A program made the translations under genes and the position numbers. From NCBI RefSeq assembly GCF_000226095.1, contig NC_016474.1, forward strand, positions 3,658,001 to 3,722,000: a stretch of DNA of 64,000 bases, read 5' to 3'. This document shows, piece by piece, positions 1 through 11,434 of the stretch (position 1 is its first letter; every line of letters begins with the position of its first letter). The notes beneath the pieces are model-generated. The model was not told where the DNA came from. It was given only the letters and a program-made list of their open reading frames with translations, and did no database searches. This DNA comes from Thermothelomyces thermophilus ATCC 42464 (lineage: Eukaryota; Ascomycota; Sordariomycetes; Sordariales; Chaetomiaceae).

Positions 1-307
1 TTGGCACGGGTTAGGGGGGGCTCAAGGACGTTGCATGTACTGTACAACACCCAAAAACTACAACCCTTCTCAACAGACGGACTAGATCTCCCCAATCTAA
101 TAAAACAATGAAGACCAGAAACCGTCCAATTGACGCAACGGAGTTTGATCCGTACTACATCAGAGCACTTTTTTGCCCACTTCTTGCTCTTAAATGATGT
201 CATGTTCGTGTCGGCGGCTCTGCAGCCCTGGTACTGAGGCATCGAGAACCTGGTCGCGACTTAGACTGCCGTTGCGTGTCAGGGTTCGCCCCCCTCTCTA
301 TCGGCCT
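1..307. other. 3' flank of CBR1
   Basis: This is the region downstream of the minus-strand CBR1 stop codon. I see no coding signal or RNA gene here. A single TTAGGG-like string lies near the window edge and is not a telomere array. Confidence 0.6.
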
Positions 308-1544
308 TTAAAAGGCAAACACTTGGTCCTCCAGCTTGCTGACGGGGCGGGCCTTCTTGAAGCCGAGACTCTCGGTCGCCTTCTTCAGCCCGCTAACCAT
401 GGGCGGAGGCCCGCACAACAGGATCTTGACGTCATCAGCGGGCTTAGGCAGCCATTTCTGTGTTCGCGATCTGGTCAGAATCTTGCCTTTTCCCTTCAAG
501 GAAGTGGGAAGCGGGGACTTCGCGTTCATCACGAGGAACGAGGAGGAGAAAGAAAGAAAGAAAGAAAGAAAGAGATCGAGAACTGGGGGGGAAAAGAAAA
601 CACACCTGAATCATATCCGCCGTGACGTAGCCCACGCCGCCCTGCCAGCCGGCGGGGGGCTTGTCGAGCACGTAGTGGACGCGGAAGCCCTTGTCCTGGG
701 CGGCCAGCTGGTCCAGGTCCTCGCGCAGCAGGATGTCCTGCTCGGTGACGTTGGCAAAGATCAGGTCGACCTCGGTCCGGTCGCCGGCAGCGCGCCCGCG
801 GATGATGGCCTTGATCACCTGCAACATGGGCGTGATACCCGTGCCGCCGGCGATCATGCCGAAGTGCCGGACCATGTTGGGCGTGTACACGAAGGCGCCT
901 TTGGGCCCCTTGATGCGGATCGTCTGGCCGACGGCGAGCCCGGCCATGTGCTTGGAGATGTTGCCCTGCGGGTACGACTTGATGAGGAGGTCGAAGTGGC
1001 CCGGCTGGTCGTCGCCCGAGATCGGAGTGTAGGAGCGGACGATCTCCTTCTTGGTGCCGTCGGGTTGGTCGAGAGTTGCGCCGATCGAGATATGCTGGCC
1101 GATGGGGAGGCCGAGGATCGAGTTCGGGGACGGAAGGGCGAAGCGGTAGCTGGGTGACACGCGTCAGTGAGACCGCCGTCAAAAAGGTAAGAAAGAGGGG
1201 TAAAGGGCGAATTGAGAAGACGGGGATTGCGTACATGGCTACATTGTGCGAGATGACGGTCTTCTCCTTGAGCTCAAACTCCTGGAAGACATCGGGCTTG
1301 AGGACCGCCTTGGGGACTTTATTTGCAAGTTTATCAGAGATCTATAGTTTCGGTACGGCTCCGGCGGGAGACGGAGGGAAAGAAACCCACGGTTTTTGTA
1401 GTACTTCCAACTGCCCAAGGCAAGTCCGAGCAGCACCGCGTATACCGTCCACTCGCGCTTCACAATGACGGTGCCCACGACGAGCAGGCCGAAGGGGATG
1501 TAGATGCCATCGAAATACTTTCGCGCAAGCAGAGAATCCGCCAT
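308..1544 (-). CDS. CBR1: NADH-cytochrome b5 reductase (Cbr1/Mcr1 family)
   Basis: The predicted exons are 1544..1391, 1316..1235, 1149..606 and 457..308, giving 309 aa. Known role of the family: a FAD enzyme that passes electrons from NADH to cytochrome b5 for sterol and fatty-acid modification, anchored to the ER or outer mitochondrial membrane. Seen in the sequence: an N-terminal hydrophobic anchor (about residues 8-45), the flavin motif RSYTPIS, the GNISKHM segment, the nucleotide-binding GGTGITPM, and CGPPPM near the C-terminus, which ends EDQVFAF. The length fits the family. I chose ATG 1544 ([11 protein letters not shown]); an in-frame TTG just upstream is not needed. All three introns have GT-AG ends and keep the frame. 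The last intron contains a GAAA-rich tract. Cbr1 is preferred over the mitochondrial paralogue Mcr1 because the N-terminus lacks a clear presequence. Confidence 0.93.
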
Positions 1545-2207
1545 TGTCAACTCGTTGCTCCTCTACGTGGCTTCCTGGGGCGGTTCAGGTTGAGAGGCCG
1601 TCCGGGCTGGGTAGGAGCTGATCCGAGGTAGCGAGGAGTTCGGCGAAGTTTGGGGACTCCCAATCGCTCAGAAGGAGTCGAAAAGAGAAACTTCGGATTC
1701 GGTGAGCCAGGGTCGCCCGATTTCGCTGCAAGCTGTGTAGGCCGGGACGGTTGCCGGTGGGGACCGGGGCCCCCACCCATTTTTTGGCGGGCTGCTGTGC
1801 GGATTACTGTGTGGTTCAACAGTTTGGGAGCCACCGTCGGATGCCACTTCGGGCGCGCCTGGAACACTACACTAATAAGGGAAGGGAATGGAACCGCCGA
1901 CGGACCCCATGCACGCGGCAGCTGCTTGTTGATGTCGGTGTGGATGAAACTCCACGTTCCATTGTCTGACAAGATGCAGGGGATGCAGTCTGTTGCTTAC
2001 GGCTTTCTCCGCCCGTCGACTAGAAATCATGTTCTTGTTCTTGTTGCACGCAGGTCTCCTTTTGTGAGATTCCGGGCAACTTGGTCAACTACCGGCCCCT
2101 CCATCAGGGCTGCAGGCGCAAGGCTGATCGGCAACGGAACATCTAAAAAACCCCAGGCAGCACCCCGCAACCCGTCCGATTCCCGGGTACCGGGTAAACA
2201 CTTCCAA
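1545..2207. other. Divergent intergenic region CBR1 / GIG1-like
   Basis: About 660 bp separate two divergent start codons, so it must hold both promoters. A plus-strand frame runs open upstream of the GIG1-like start but shows no conserved protein. I see no other gene. Confidence 0.5.
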
Positions 2208-2910
2208 ATGGGCGAACCCGGGATCGAGGAGGCGCCGTTCCCTCTAACCGATACCGACAGATTCGTGCTCTCCCAGACGGACGAGGAATTCAAATACCAT
2301 ACCTGGGATGAGCTGCGCCAACTGATCCGTACGATGATGAACTTGCATTGCATTGCTATCAATCAACCTGTAGGCCACAGCACTAATACGAGCACCAGAA
2401 ACCAACCAGCTCTCTCTGCTCAAGAGAAAGCCGTCCGACCTGCGGCGGTACATGAAGTGGACCGCCGAGACCAAGGCCGAGTATGGCAGCATTACCAACT
2501 TCCTTATCGCCCACCGACTCCCCAAGGCCTGGGGCCCCCCGCCTTTCAAACCAGCTTCCGAGACGCCGTTTGCAGACCCGTCCGACTATCGCGTGCTAAT
2601 TAACGACTGGCCCTACGGGTTTGCCCCGGGCATCAGCCATATCGTCGTGTGGTCGCGCACGCCCATCGCGACGGACGACACGGTCGGTGATATGACGCCC
2701 CAGAGTAGGAAGACGGTAGCCGACTTCGTCAGGCGGTATTTCATTGATCGCCTTGGGCCCGGCGGAGAGGACAAGGTGATGTGGTTCAAGAATTGGGTGG
2801 CTCTCCAGAGCGTCCGGACGGTTGACCACGTTCACGTCCTCGTCAGAGATGTCGAGCCTGCCGTGCTGCAGGAGTGGACCAGAGAGCTCGAATGCCATAG
2901 GGCGTCGTAG
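2208..2910 (+). CDS. GIG1-like N-acetylglucosamine-induced protein (DUF3605)
   Basis: Two exons, 2208..2328 and 2399..2910, encode 210 aa. The protein reads like the DUF3605 family, whose named member is the N-acetylglucosamine-induced Gig1 of Candida; the biochemical role is unknown. Visible hallmarks are an N-terminal TWDELRQLI helix, YMKWTAETKAEYGS, LINDWPYGF, the GISHIVVWSR strand, and a C-terminal DHVHVLVRDV segment. No signal peptide or membrane span is seen. The intron (2329..2398) uses GTACGA and CACCAG and restores the frame as LIQTNQLSLL. The gene ends only 57 bp from the end of the convergent SND2 gene, so the 3' UTRs probably overlap. Confidence 0.85.
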
Positions 2911-2967
2911 GCAATACGTTTTGGCGTAGCAAGAGGCCGGCTGTCTCCGAATGCTATATAGATAGAC

Positions 2968-3447
2968 TTATGCTGCTCGCCGCTGCTTCCGGTTGCCTGC
3001 GGGAGCCGCAGCGTTGGCACCGGCACCCACCTGGGCCATCTGCCTCGCGGCTCCCATCATGCCAAAGGCCTTGTAGGCGCCAAAGGCGGGAACAACGGCC
3101 CAGAGGAACCAAGCCCAGTTGCCGAACAATGCCACAAGAATAGCAGCCGCCCACGTCACCCAGATAACATCGAACATGTACTCAGTCAGGCCGGGAGCCG
3201 CCAGATCCTCACCAGAAGATCTGAGCGCCTTCGTGTCGGGGTCATAGCTGGGACGGCCGGTCTTCTCCAGGGTCAATTGGCATATGAAGCTGGGAAGAGA
3301 AAGAATGAACCAGAGCAGCAACGATCGCCGCCGGAAGACGAAGTGGAGGAGCAAGAAGAGGCCGTTGACGATGAGTGATCCGAGGTGGAGGTTATTGAGA
3401 GCTGCCGAATTGGACTTGGCTCGGTCCTTGCGTGCCTTTTGCGCCAT
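2968..3447 (-). CDS. SND2: SRP-independent targeting protein Snd2 / TMEM208 (DUF788)
   Basis: A single exon encodes 159 aa. The family (yeast Snd2/Env10, human TMEM208) is a small ER membrane protein acting in SRP-independent targeting of membrane proteins to the ER. The sequence shows a basic N-terminus (MAQKARKDRAKSNSAALNNL), two hydrophobic hairpins (about residues 25-58 and 100-130), the YDPDTKALRSSGEDL loop after the first hairpin and a basic C-terminal tail ending NRKQRRAA. This arrangement and length match TMEM208 closely. The start has no upstream in-frame rival. The neighbour on the other strand (GIG1-like) is convergent and unrelated in function. Confidence 0.92.
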   Translation of the reverse strand: MAQKARKDRAKSNSAALNNLHLGSLIVNGLFLLLHFVFRRRSLLLWFILSLPSFICQLTLEKTGRPSYDPDTKALRSSGEDLAAPGLTEYMFDVIWVTWAAAILVALFGNWAWFLWAVVPAFGAYKAFGMMGAARQMAQVGAGANAAAPAGNRKQRRAA

Positions 3448-4744
3448 GTTTGATGGTGAGCTGGGTTGAGCGAGATCTGCTAAGGGTTAACCTTGTAAGA
3501 GTGAGGTGATGGGTTGGTTTAGGAGAGCGACGCAACCGCAGACCCACAAGGCCTTGTTGAAACTGCTGTGGCATGCACCTACCTTATGTATGTACTGTAC
3601 GGATTACATCCGTACATACCTCCGTACTCCGTATCGCGTAAAATACGACCAAACCCAAATTGCCCACCAGCCACCCTCATCACTTTACCTTTACACCCCT
3701 CAATTGAGCCGAGACCGTTTGTGCTGACGCTTGGATGAATGAAGAAAAAAAGACTTTGAAATGAATTCATTGTGGTCAGGGATGAATCTCAAGTACCGCA
3801 CCAATTTTTAGAGGAACGTAGAACCTTGTCATTTCGGTGCCGTCGTCTGAATTCCTTCTCTCAACCGCGAGTATGGAAGCTGAAGACTGTGGCTGGTGAA
3901 GGAAGGGTGCACTGGGCCCACCCTCCCGTCCGTTGGTTGCTCGGCAGGCTCGCTGCTGAACGTGTGGCCAATCAGCCCTCTGCTGCCACTGCCCACCACA
4001 AACAACTCTGGTCAGGGCAGAGCAACGCTTGTTGACGCCTCCAGGTTGACAGCTTCCCGACTAGCTCACAACAAGACGCTGGCCCACCTATCTCTCGGCC
4101 AGAGTTCCGGGATTGCTATTGTCATCCCACGTGCGGAGTACAATCGCGACTTCTCCTATTGTATTAATCTGGGAAGTCATGTTTTCAAGAAGCGGGAGAG
4201 TCTGAGCTTCTTCAGCCTTGCGGGCCCGCATCGCTGCCTATTGCTTTTTTTCTTTGCTTTCGCCGTTTCCAGGTTTCTCGGGTTGCTCGAGACGCTGTTC
4301 TAATAAGGGACTCTCGACCGGCATTCCAACACCCCGCTTTGCAGCACCTCGCCGAATTGTCATCAGCATTCGATAGACGTCGCTCCTGCGTTTTCGCCAC
4401 ACATACGTTTTGAGTTTAATACAACAGCTGCATCGACCATCCTTCCCACCGCCAGGTCCGGCGAGACGAGACAGCCCCTCGCTCGAACCGCGCACATCTC
4501 ATCTAGGGGCCAAACAAGCGACCCGTGAATTCGCCCCCAAGATTCCCGCCACACCAGCCATTCTACGTCGCGCCCGCCCTCGCCGAAACTGCATCCGCCC
4601 CATGCAGAACAGGCACACGCGACGCACGTCGGCAGCAGGTTTGAGCGACCTCATGGATCATCCTCCTCGGTAGCAACTGGAACATCGAGTCGCACACCCA
4701 CCCGGCCCACCTGTGCCTGTGCCTGTGCCTGTGCCTGCTGCGAG
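3448..4744. other. Intergenic region between SND2 and CDC27
   Basis: About 1.3 kb between divergent genes. It holds one TACTCCGTA nonamer (3625..3633), CCAAT-type sequence near 3970, and a hexanucleotide repeat next to the CDC27 start. No gene is supported here. Confidence 0.5.
4711..4734 (+). repeat. (CTGTGC)4 tandem repeat in CDC27 leader
   Basis: Four perfect copies of CTGTGC end about 10 bp before the CDC27 ATG at 4745, so the repeat must sit in the 5' UTR. Such a hexamer repeat can vary in copy number by slippage; an effect on translation is only a guess. Confidence 0.85.
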
Positions 4745-7251
4745 ATGGCGCCGACCAGCGCGGCCATCGCTGGCTTGTTGAAGCAGACCGTTTACTACCA
4801 TCTCGACAGCCTCTCCTACCGGAACGCCCTCTTCTTCGCCGAAAGGTTGCATGCCCACGACCAGCGCTCGCCCGAGTCCACCTTCCTTCTCGGCCTCTCC
4901 TATCTTCACCTCGGCGACCCGCGGTCTGCATACGAAGTCAGCAAGTTGCCGGGGTGTCGGGGAATCCATCTGGGCTGCTCTTTCGTCTTTGCACAAGCCT
5001 GTCTAGACCTGGAACGGTACAAGGATGGGATTGCGGCGTTAGAGAAGGCCCGGCCGTTGTGGGCAGCCAAGGGCAACACCATCGGGAGGCACACGACCTC
5101 GACGCGGGCGCCATACCCCGATGCGGCCGCAGTGAGCTGCCTCCTCGGCAAGCTATACCGAGGATACGAAGACAAGAAGCGCGCGGTTTCCTGTTTCGAG
5201 GATGCCCTAAGAGCCAACCCCTTCATGTGGGACGCCTTCACCATCCTTTGCGACATGGGCGTCAACGTTGTGGTGCCCAACATATTCAAGCTCAATGACA
5301 GTTTTGCTCGCAGTTTCGACCAGGACCCCGGCGCGATCAGCATCGACTCGAGCGGCGGGCCTCCAGACCCCCTGCAAAGGAAGATTGGCGTCCAAGGTGT
5401 CAGTCACGACGGCCACCCGTTTGAGGGACACCGCTCGACAGCCTTTCAAGACGTTTCAAGCAACAATATGCTATTTGTCGACCCTGCCGAGAACGATGTG
5501 GCGTCGAGGCTAACTGCTGGCCATATTACCACAAGATATGCGGCAAACAAGCACGGGCTCGAGGGTATGGAGACCCCAACCAGCTCTGTTAGCGGCGCCG
5601 AGGCTCCGCCGCCTCGCGCGGGCTTTCCTCCCGAACCACCATTAGCGCCTAGCCGACGGACTCGGGCGGCTCAGGCAACAGAACCCACCTTCCTCGACGC
5701 CCCACCAAAGATGAGTTACCGGTTAGGCTCCCGAAGGAGGGACAGGACTCAAGATCAGATGGGCGAGCCTCCAGAACCGCCACCACCCACGCGCGGGCCT
5801 GTCCTTACCCAGCCGTCCGTCACAGAAAGGAAGCGCACCGCGTCAGGACACCCCGTTCAGCCGCGCCCGATCAACGGCGAGGAGCCGAGGAGGAGCGCTA
5901 GGCTGAACGTGGCCCCGAGAACAACGTCGAGGACCAATGCCAACGTTCCCACGGCTGGCACAACCGTTACCCGCGAGCTGAAGAAGGCCAGGCCCCCGAT
6001 ATCGAGGATTGGGCGCCCTGGTTCTAGCGGAACCGGCGTCGGCAGGGTTGTGAGCGGAAATCGGAAGCCCACGGAGGAGAACAGTATGGATGTTGACGAG
6101 GCCCCGCGGGTCAAGGACCTGCCCACGGCGCAAGTCCCTCCACCGAAGCCGGCCGAGCCCGAGTTGCTCAGGGCAGATGAGGGGTTGAAATGGATACTAG
6201 ATTTCCTGAAAAAGATGGCATCTGGGTATCGCCTCTCATCGCAGTTCCAGTGCCAGGAAGCGCTGGCTGCTTTCTCCTCACTCCCCCGGATCCACCAGGA
6301 CACGCCCTGGGTGTTGGCGCGGATGGCGAGAGCCCACTATGAATTGGCTAACTATGCGGACGCCGAAAAGTTCTTCAGGCGCCTACGCGCGCTCGCCCCG
6401 ACACGGCACGAGGACATGGAGTTCTACTCGACCGTTCTCTGGCAGCTTAGGAAGGGGACGGAACTCTCGTTCCTTGCGCACGAGCTGACCGACATGGACT
6501 GGGACTCGCCACAAGCCTGGTGCGTGATGGGGAATGCGTTCTCCCTGGACTGCGATCACGAGCAGGCGCTGCAGTGCTTCAAGCGAGCCATTCATCTTCA
6601 GCCCAAGTCCGCATACGCCCATACCCTGCAGGGGCACGAGCACGTGGAAAACGAAGAGTACGACAAGGCCCTTGTGTCATACCGACGTGCCATCGCTGCA
6701 GACAAGCGGCACTACAACGCCTATTACGGCATCGGAAAAGTCTACGAGAAACTCGGCAACTACGATAAGGCGCTGAGCCATTATCACGCGGCGCTTGTGA
6801 TCCACCCGGCCCATGCCGTGCTGATTTGCTGCCTGGGTACGGTGTTGCAGAGACAGAAACAGATTGTTCAAGCTCTTCCTTACTTCACCAAGGCCGTCGA
6901 GCTAGCGCCTCGAGCACCGGAGATGCGGAGTAAGAGGGCCGGGGCACTGCTAGCCACCGGCCAGCTGGAGGAAGCGAAGAGGGAGCTGATGATTCTGAGG
7001 GACGTTGCGCCGAATAATGCCCAGGTTCACTTCCTGCTAGCCAAGCTCGCCAAGACTGTGGGTGATAAGAGGACCGCCGTGCGTCACTTCACCATAGCCC
7101 TGAGTTTGGATCCAAAGGTATGCATTCAACCGCGCCGTATCGAGTTGCGATGGGTCGCTAATCTGTGTGTGGCCAGGCGAGCGGGGAAATCAAGAACGAA
7201 ATTGGGGGACTGGAAGACGAAGAGCATTTGGACGACACCATGATTCACTGA
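4745..7251 (+). CDS. CDC27: Anaphase-promoting complex subunit 3 (Cdc27/BimA/Nuc2)
   Basis: Exons 4745..7117 and 7177..7251 encode 815 aa. Known role: TPR scaffold of the APC/C ubiquitin ligase; it binds Cdc20/Cdh1 IR tails and drives exit from mitosis. The sequence starts with the N-terminal dimerisation TPRs (residues 1-170, including LLGLSYLHLGDPRSA and CFEDALRANPFMWDAF). A long Pro/Ser-rich linker follows (about 190-490) that carries likely CDK sites such as LTQPSVTERKR. The C-terminal TPR array (about 500-800) includes AWCVMGNAFSLDCDHEQAL and YYGIGKVYEKLGNYDKAL. The 59-nt terminal intron (GTATGC...GGCCAG) adds the acidic tail ending DEEHLDDTMIH; reading through instead would give an unlike tail. 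The domain order and length match BimA/Nuc2. Confidence 0.96.
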
Positions 7252-8043
7252 TGCCCATGATTATATGGCCGTCTTTTAATGACGTTATACCTTGGACCCA
7301 CGACTCTCCCTACGACCACGAGCGGACCACAGACGGGGCTGGCATTCAGTTTGTGCTCAGAGGCGTTGTGACAGTCTCGGCGCGTTCGGAAGGAGTTTAG
7401 AGGTTGTCCAGACGCGCTTCTTTGGGCCTGGGTGGTTCATCTTCTTCACAGAGCAAGGGCAGCATTCTTATAGCATGCGTAGGCAGAGGCGTTCCTAGGA
7501 AGCATCAAGCATGCTCTACATCGTATTGAGCTCACCGTGGCGCATTGGAACTGGGGGTTTTGTATGAGTACTTGAACATTGCATTGGCCGACATGTATAA
7601 TAGGGATCTTCGTCGGGTGCTATTACCATCGGGTTGGGGAAAGGGGGGAGAAGAGGTGGGGCCAGATCGATCAGGAGGGAAGGAAAAAACGAAATGGATA
7701 ACCACAGAAACACAGAGTTTGACTTCCCAACTGCGGACCTGAACCACGTCGTCTGTTACTTCACAGCCGTAAAGACCCAAGTGATTGAGAAAAGACCTAA
7801 ATGCATGAAGTTATGAGTAGATCTGGGGCGCAACTAACAAACGGATGGAGTAAAACGGCACTGATCCACTACCTCAAAATAGCACTGACCCGGCCACTCA
7901 AGGTGTGCGATAGAGGCGGGAAACTGAGATAAAAAGAGCCGGGTTGGCCGTCCACGTTGTTCCTGCTTTCGTTGTGACGCTTCCTAAAAAAAGTAGGCGA
8001 ATGATTCGCGCTGGGCGAGGTCAAGTGCAACCGAAAAAAAAAA

Positions 8044-8123
8044 GCTCGGGCCACATTTTGCAATCAGGATCGGTTCAAAGCCTGTTGGGAAAAAAGTCTT
8101 GGCTTTGGTGCTCGGGCCACATT
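8044..8123. repeat. 14-bp direct repeat GCTCGGGCCACATT, two copies
   Basis: The copies at 8044..8057 and 8110..8123 are exact over 14 bp and nearly so for five bases more (TTGCA against CTGCA), starting 66 bp apart. They lie about 390-460 bp upstream of the histone H4 ATG. A role as a regulator binding site is inferred only from placement. Confidence 0.8.
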
Positions 8124-8203
8124 CTGCAGGCACCAAACTGTCCAAACGCGCAGCGCCGCAGCTGAGCCGAAACGACGCCCATTTGGAGCGATTAAAACAG
8201 CCG

Positions 8204-8223
8204 ATTTTTGGAGCTCCAAAAAT
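8204..8223. promoter_or_regulatory. 20-bp perfect palindrome upstream of histone H4
   Basis: The string ATTTTTGGAGCTCCAAAAAT equals its own reverse complement over all 20 bases, with the centre at GAG|CTC. It lies about 285 bp upstream of the H4 ATG and 80 bp downstream of the direct repeat pair. It could be a dimeric transcription-factor site or cruciform; no factor is assigned. Confidence 0.75.
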
Positions 8224-8506
8224 GAGCAAAAACGCGCTGCAAATCCAGGAAAGAATTAACAACCCACATCCGAAACGGGACTAGTGCCAACGTGCACCAG
8301 ATCAGCTGCACCCGTCTGATTTCCCAGAGCCTGGGTCAAACCTATTTAACCCTCCAACTCTCCCTGCCAACCTTTCCCAAAACCCGCTGCTCATTCTACC
8401 AATTGTGTGCATTTGGTCAATCATCAACGGCATCAACCTTGCATCAGTTCCATCAACCCAGACCAGCCTCTAAACACATCTCCATCTACTTAAAACATCT
8501 GTTAAC

Positions 8507-9125
<619 letters not shown>

Positions 9126-9568
9126 GCGGCTCGCTGCTCTCGAGCTTTGGTGGTTAGGGAAGGGTTACGCCCCAAGGTTCAGAAGGTCGCGCCGTGGCAT
9201 GCGGATGGGCCTCAAAGGAGTGTGATGAGGTCTCTGTGTGTACCTGGCCGGCTACATGGCTGGGCCGTTCCCTCCCCGAGGGATATGACCATGGGGGGTT
9301 GGTGATTATCATGGCATGATCGGGCACATGTTTGCTTTTTGCGGTTGTTCTTACGTCTGGCGTTGGGATTGGGGATTAGGTACACAACTATGACATGGTC
9401 AATGGGAATGGCCACGGCGTCTATGGGAGGGGCGGTTGCCCTACGAGAATTTGATTTTGATCAAACCAAACTGTGCACACCTTACCTGGGACTGCCGTGA
9501 ATCCGATCATTTGGTGACATGACTGTGACATTAGGTTGTGTGTAATAATAATCTTTCGGTCCTGGGAT
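9126..9568. other. Convergent 3' intergenic region H4 / TRAPPC2
   Basis: About 440 bp shared by the two 3' ends. It would contain both poly(A) regions. I see no stem-loop strong enough to name as a metazoan-type histone 3' processing signal. Confidence 0.5.
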
Positions 9569-10172
9569 TTACAAGTATTTCCTCCCGGCTGCCGCTACCC
9601 TCTGTCGAAACACTGGACTCCGGATTTCCATATTGGCCTTGTAGAATGGGCTCATGATGGTCTTGACGTAGTTCTCGTACACCTCGTTGAAGAAGTTCTT
9701 GATGGCCTCCTCCGTCTGGGGGCTGGTCGGGTTGGCGCCGACCGAGGTTGAGTTACGTGTCGAGCTCGCCCCTGACGCTGTCGCTGTCGGCTGGTGCAGC
9801 AGGAGGAACTTGACGTTGCCGCCCGTTATAAAGCAGGATATGTAGTTGTTGAAGAACTTGTCTATCACCTTGAGATACCTATCGGTCCGTCCGGCCAGTC
9901 TGTGTCAGCAGGATGTTTGGGAAAAGGGGAGAAGAGAAAGAAGGAGTATGGTCGTGTCAGAGAGATGTCCCGACAATATATACGTACAGCTGCCCGGTTG
10001 TCCACTGCACCTCCTCGACAATATCCAGGCTGCTGTGCAGCACGAACTGGTTCAGATGGCGCGCCTGCTCCGAGAAGCGCGCCTGCCCGTCACCGCCTTG
10101 CTTGCTAGTGCCGAACTCGTACTCGAAGAGCGGGTTGTCCTGGGTGCCGATGATGGCAAAGTAGTAGCTCAT
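9569..10172 (-). CDS. TRS20: TRAPP complex subunit 2 (Trs20/sedlin)
   Basis: Exons 10172..9988 and 9878..9569 encode 164 aa. Sedlin is a small longin-like subunit shared by the TRAPP complexes, the Rab1/Ypt1 exchange factors for ER-Golgi traffic and autophagy. The longin start MSYYFAIIGTQDNPLFEYEF is clear, followed by FVLHSSLDIVEE and, across the intron (CTGTACGT ... ATAG), LYLKVIDKFFNNYISCFITG. The C-terminal helix EAIKNFFNEVYENYVK and the closing RSPVFRQRV...GRKYL match the family. A short low-complexity loop (about residues 106-125, Ser/Thr/Ala rich) is the only departure from the usual 140 residues. The gene is divergent to mL60 with 501 bp between starts. Confidence 0.95.
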
Positions 10173-10673
10173 GGTCGGGGTCGGGGCGCGCCGGGTCCTG
10201 CCCGGGAATGCGTTTTGGTGGCGGTGGGCTGCTGTGTGGTGTTGCTGTCTAGTGTAATCAAGTGGTTTGCGATTATCGGTCAATCATCCGAGGGCGTTGC
10301 CTGTTTTTGTATCTCTATGATCGATGTGCGGCCTTGGTGCTGAGCGCTGTGCATCGTGGTCGGAGACTCCTCTCTACACTCCGGTCGATTCGAGGAGCAG
10401 TAATCTCCCTTTTGGCGGTTGAAGCTGGCTTGCGCTAACTCGGACGGCACAGGCGATGTTGCAGCTGGTGGGTCGCGGGGTCTCTCGCTCCACACCTTAG
10501 TAGCTCCCTTGGCTGGCTCCGTGCCCAGGCCAGCCAACGATTGGGCCCGCGCTGCGACGGGTCGAAAGCCGCGTTTTTTTGGACGACCCGACCCGACAAG
10601 TGCCCATCCGTCCTCCGAGCACAATCATTCCCGCCCCGGCCGGACCGCTTGCGAGCTCCCACCGCGACAAAAC
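10173..10673. other. Divergent promoter region TRS20 / mL60
   Basis: 501 bp between opposed ATGs, so it serves as promoter for both genes. No ORF here has a recognisable product. Confidence 0.5.
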
Positions 10674-11137
10674 ATGTTCGGGCCGTTTAGAATTACGAGC
10701 TCCCTAAGCGGAGGCCTCTTATGGTCAGTTCCCACTTGAGAGGCTTCTTCTCTGCGCCGGGAGCGATGCTAACCTGCGCACAGGAAAATCCCATGGCGCC
10801 TGTCCCCGACTCAGAAGGCCCGGCAAAGGAAGCGGTTACGGGCTGTCGATCAGGTTGTCGAGACGCTGTCTAACGCATTGGCCAAGAAGGGCGAGACGCT
10901 CAAGTCACTAGAGCGGTGGAAGGCCGAGATGCCGACCGAGGCGCAGATGCTGCCGCGCGACAAGTACACTATGTTCGACCGGAAAGCGAAGAGATATCGC
11001 AAGGGCATTCACAGTACGTTATTTTGCTCAGGACGGGACTTCCCTCTGCGCCTCGGTGTTCGGTGTGACTAACAACGGCTCCAGAACTACCCAAATGGAC
11101 CCGCGTGTCGCAGAGAATCAACCCGCCCGGTTTCTAG
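10674..11137 (+). CDS. MRPL31: Mitochondrial large-subunit ribosomal protein mL60 (MrpL31)
   Basis: Exons 10674..10723, 10784..11013 and 11085..11137 encode 110 aa. mL60 is a fungus-type subunit of the mitochondrial 54S ribosome. The start MFGPFRITSSLSGGLLWKIP is the family signature, followed by a basic stretch TQKARQRKRLRAVDQVV and a C-terminus MFDRKAKRYRKGIHKLPKW. Both introns have canonical ends with GCTAAC or GACTAAC branch sites just upstream of the acceptor. The splices are needed to keep the W-K and H-K joins. No conventional cleavable presequence is obvious, as in other members of this family. Confidence 0.95.
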
Positions 11138-11434
11138 ACGACGAGGAGCAATGGTCGGGGCGTGTATATCCCTTGTATTATACCAACAACAATGAACGGC
11201 GTTTTGATGATGGGATTGAACATACATGGCACTCCATCCAGAAGGTACCGGCCGTGCAAAAGTGTGTCGGGATGGAGACTTGTTTGCCGCAGACACCAAG
11301 ATGGGACTCGGGAACAGGAACACCAAGAAACTTGCCAAACAACGCCATTGTGATTTCCGGGTATTGCCACTTCTGCCCATCCCGTCCATGTGAGCCAGCC
11401 TTTCAGCATCCCGCTCCCGTGCTAGTAATCGCGT

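Larger units (their letters stand above)
7252..8506. other. Intergenic region / histone H4 promoter
   Basis: About 1.25 kb after CDC27 and before histone H4, both on the plus strand. It contains a 13-bp inverted repeat (7997..8009), a 14-bp direct repeat and a 20-bp perfect palindrome listed separately. No divergent histone H3 gene is present. CT- and CCAA-rich sequence just upstream of the ATG looks like a fungal 5' UTR. Confidence 0.6.

Noticed and set aside
1-20. TTAGGG string at the window edge
   Set aside because: A single copy followed by a G run, not a telomere array; housekeeping genes begin within 310 bp.
1650-2207. Upstream extension of the GIG1-like frame
   Set aside because: The open frame before 2208 has no recognisable protein sequence; the family start matches MGEPGIEEAPFPL.
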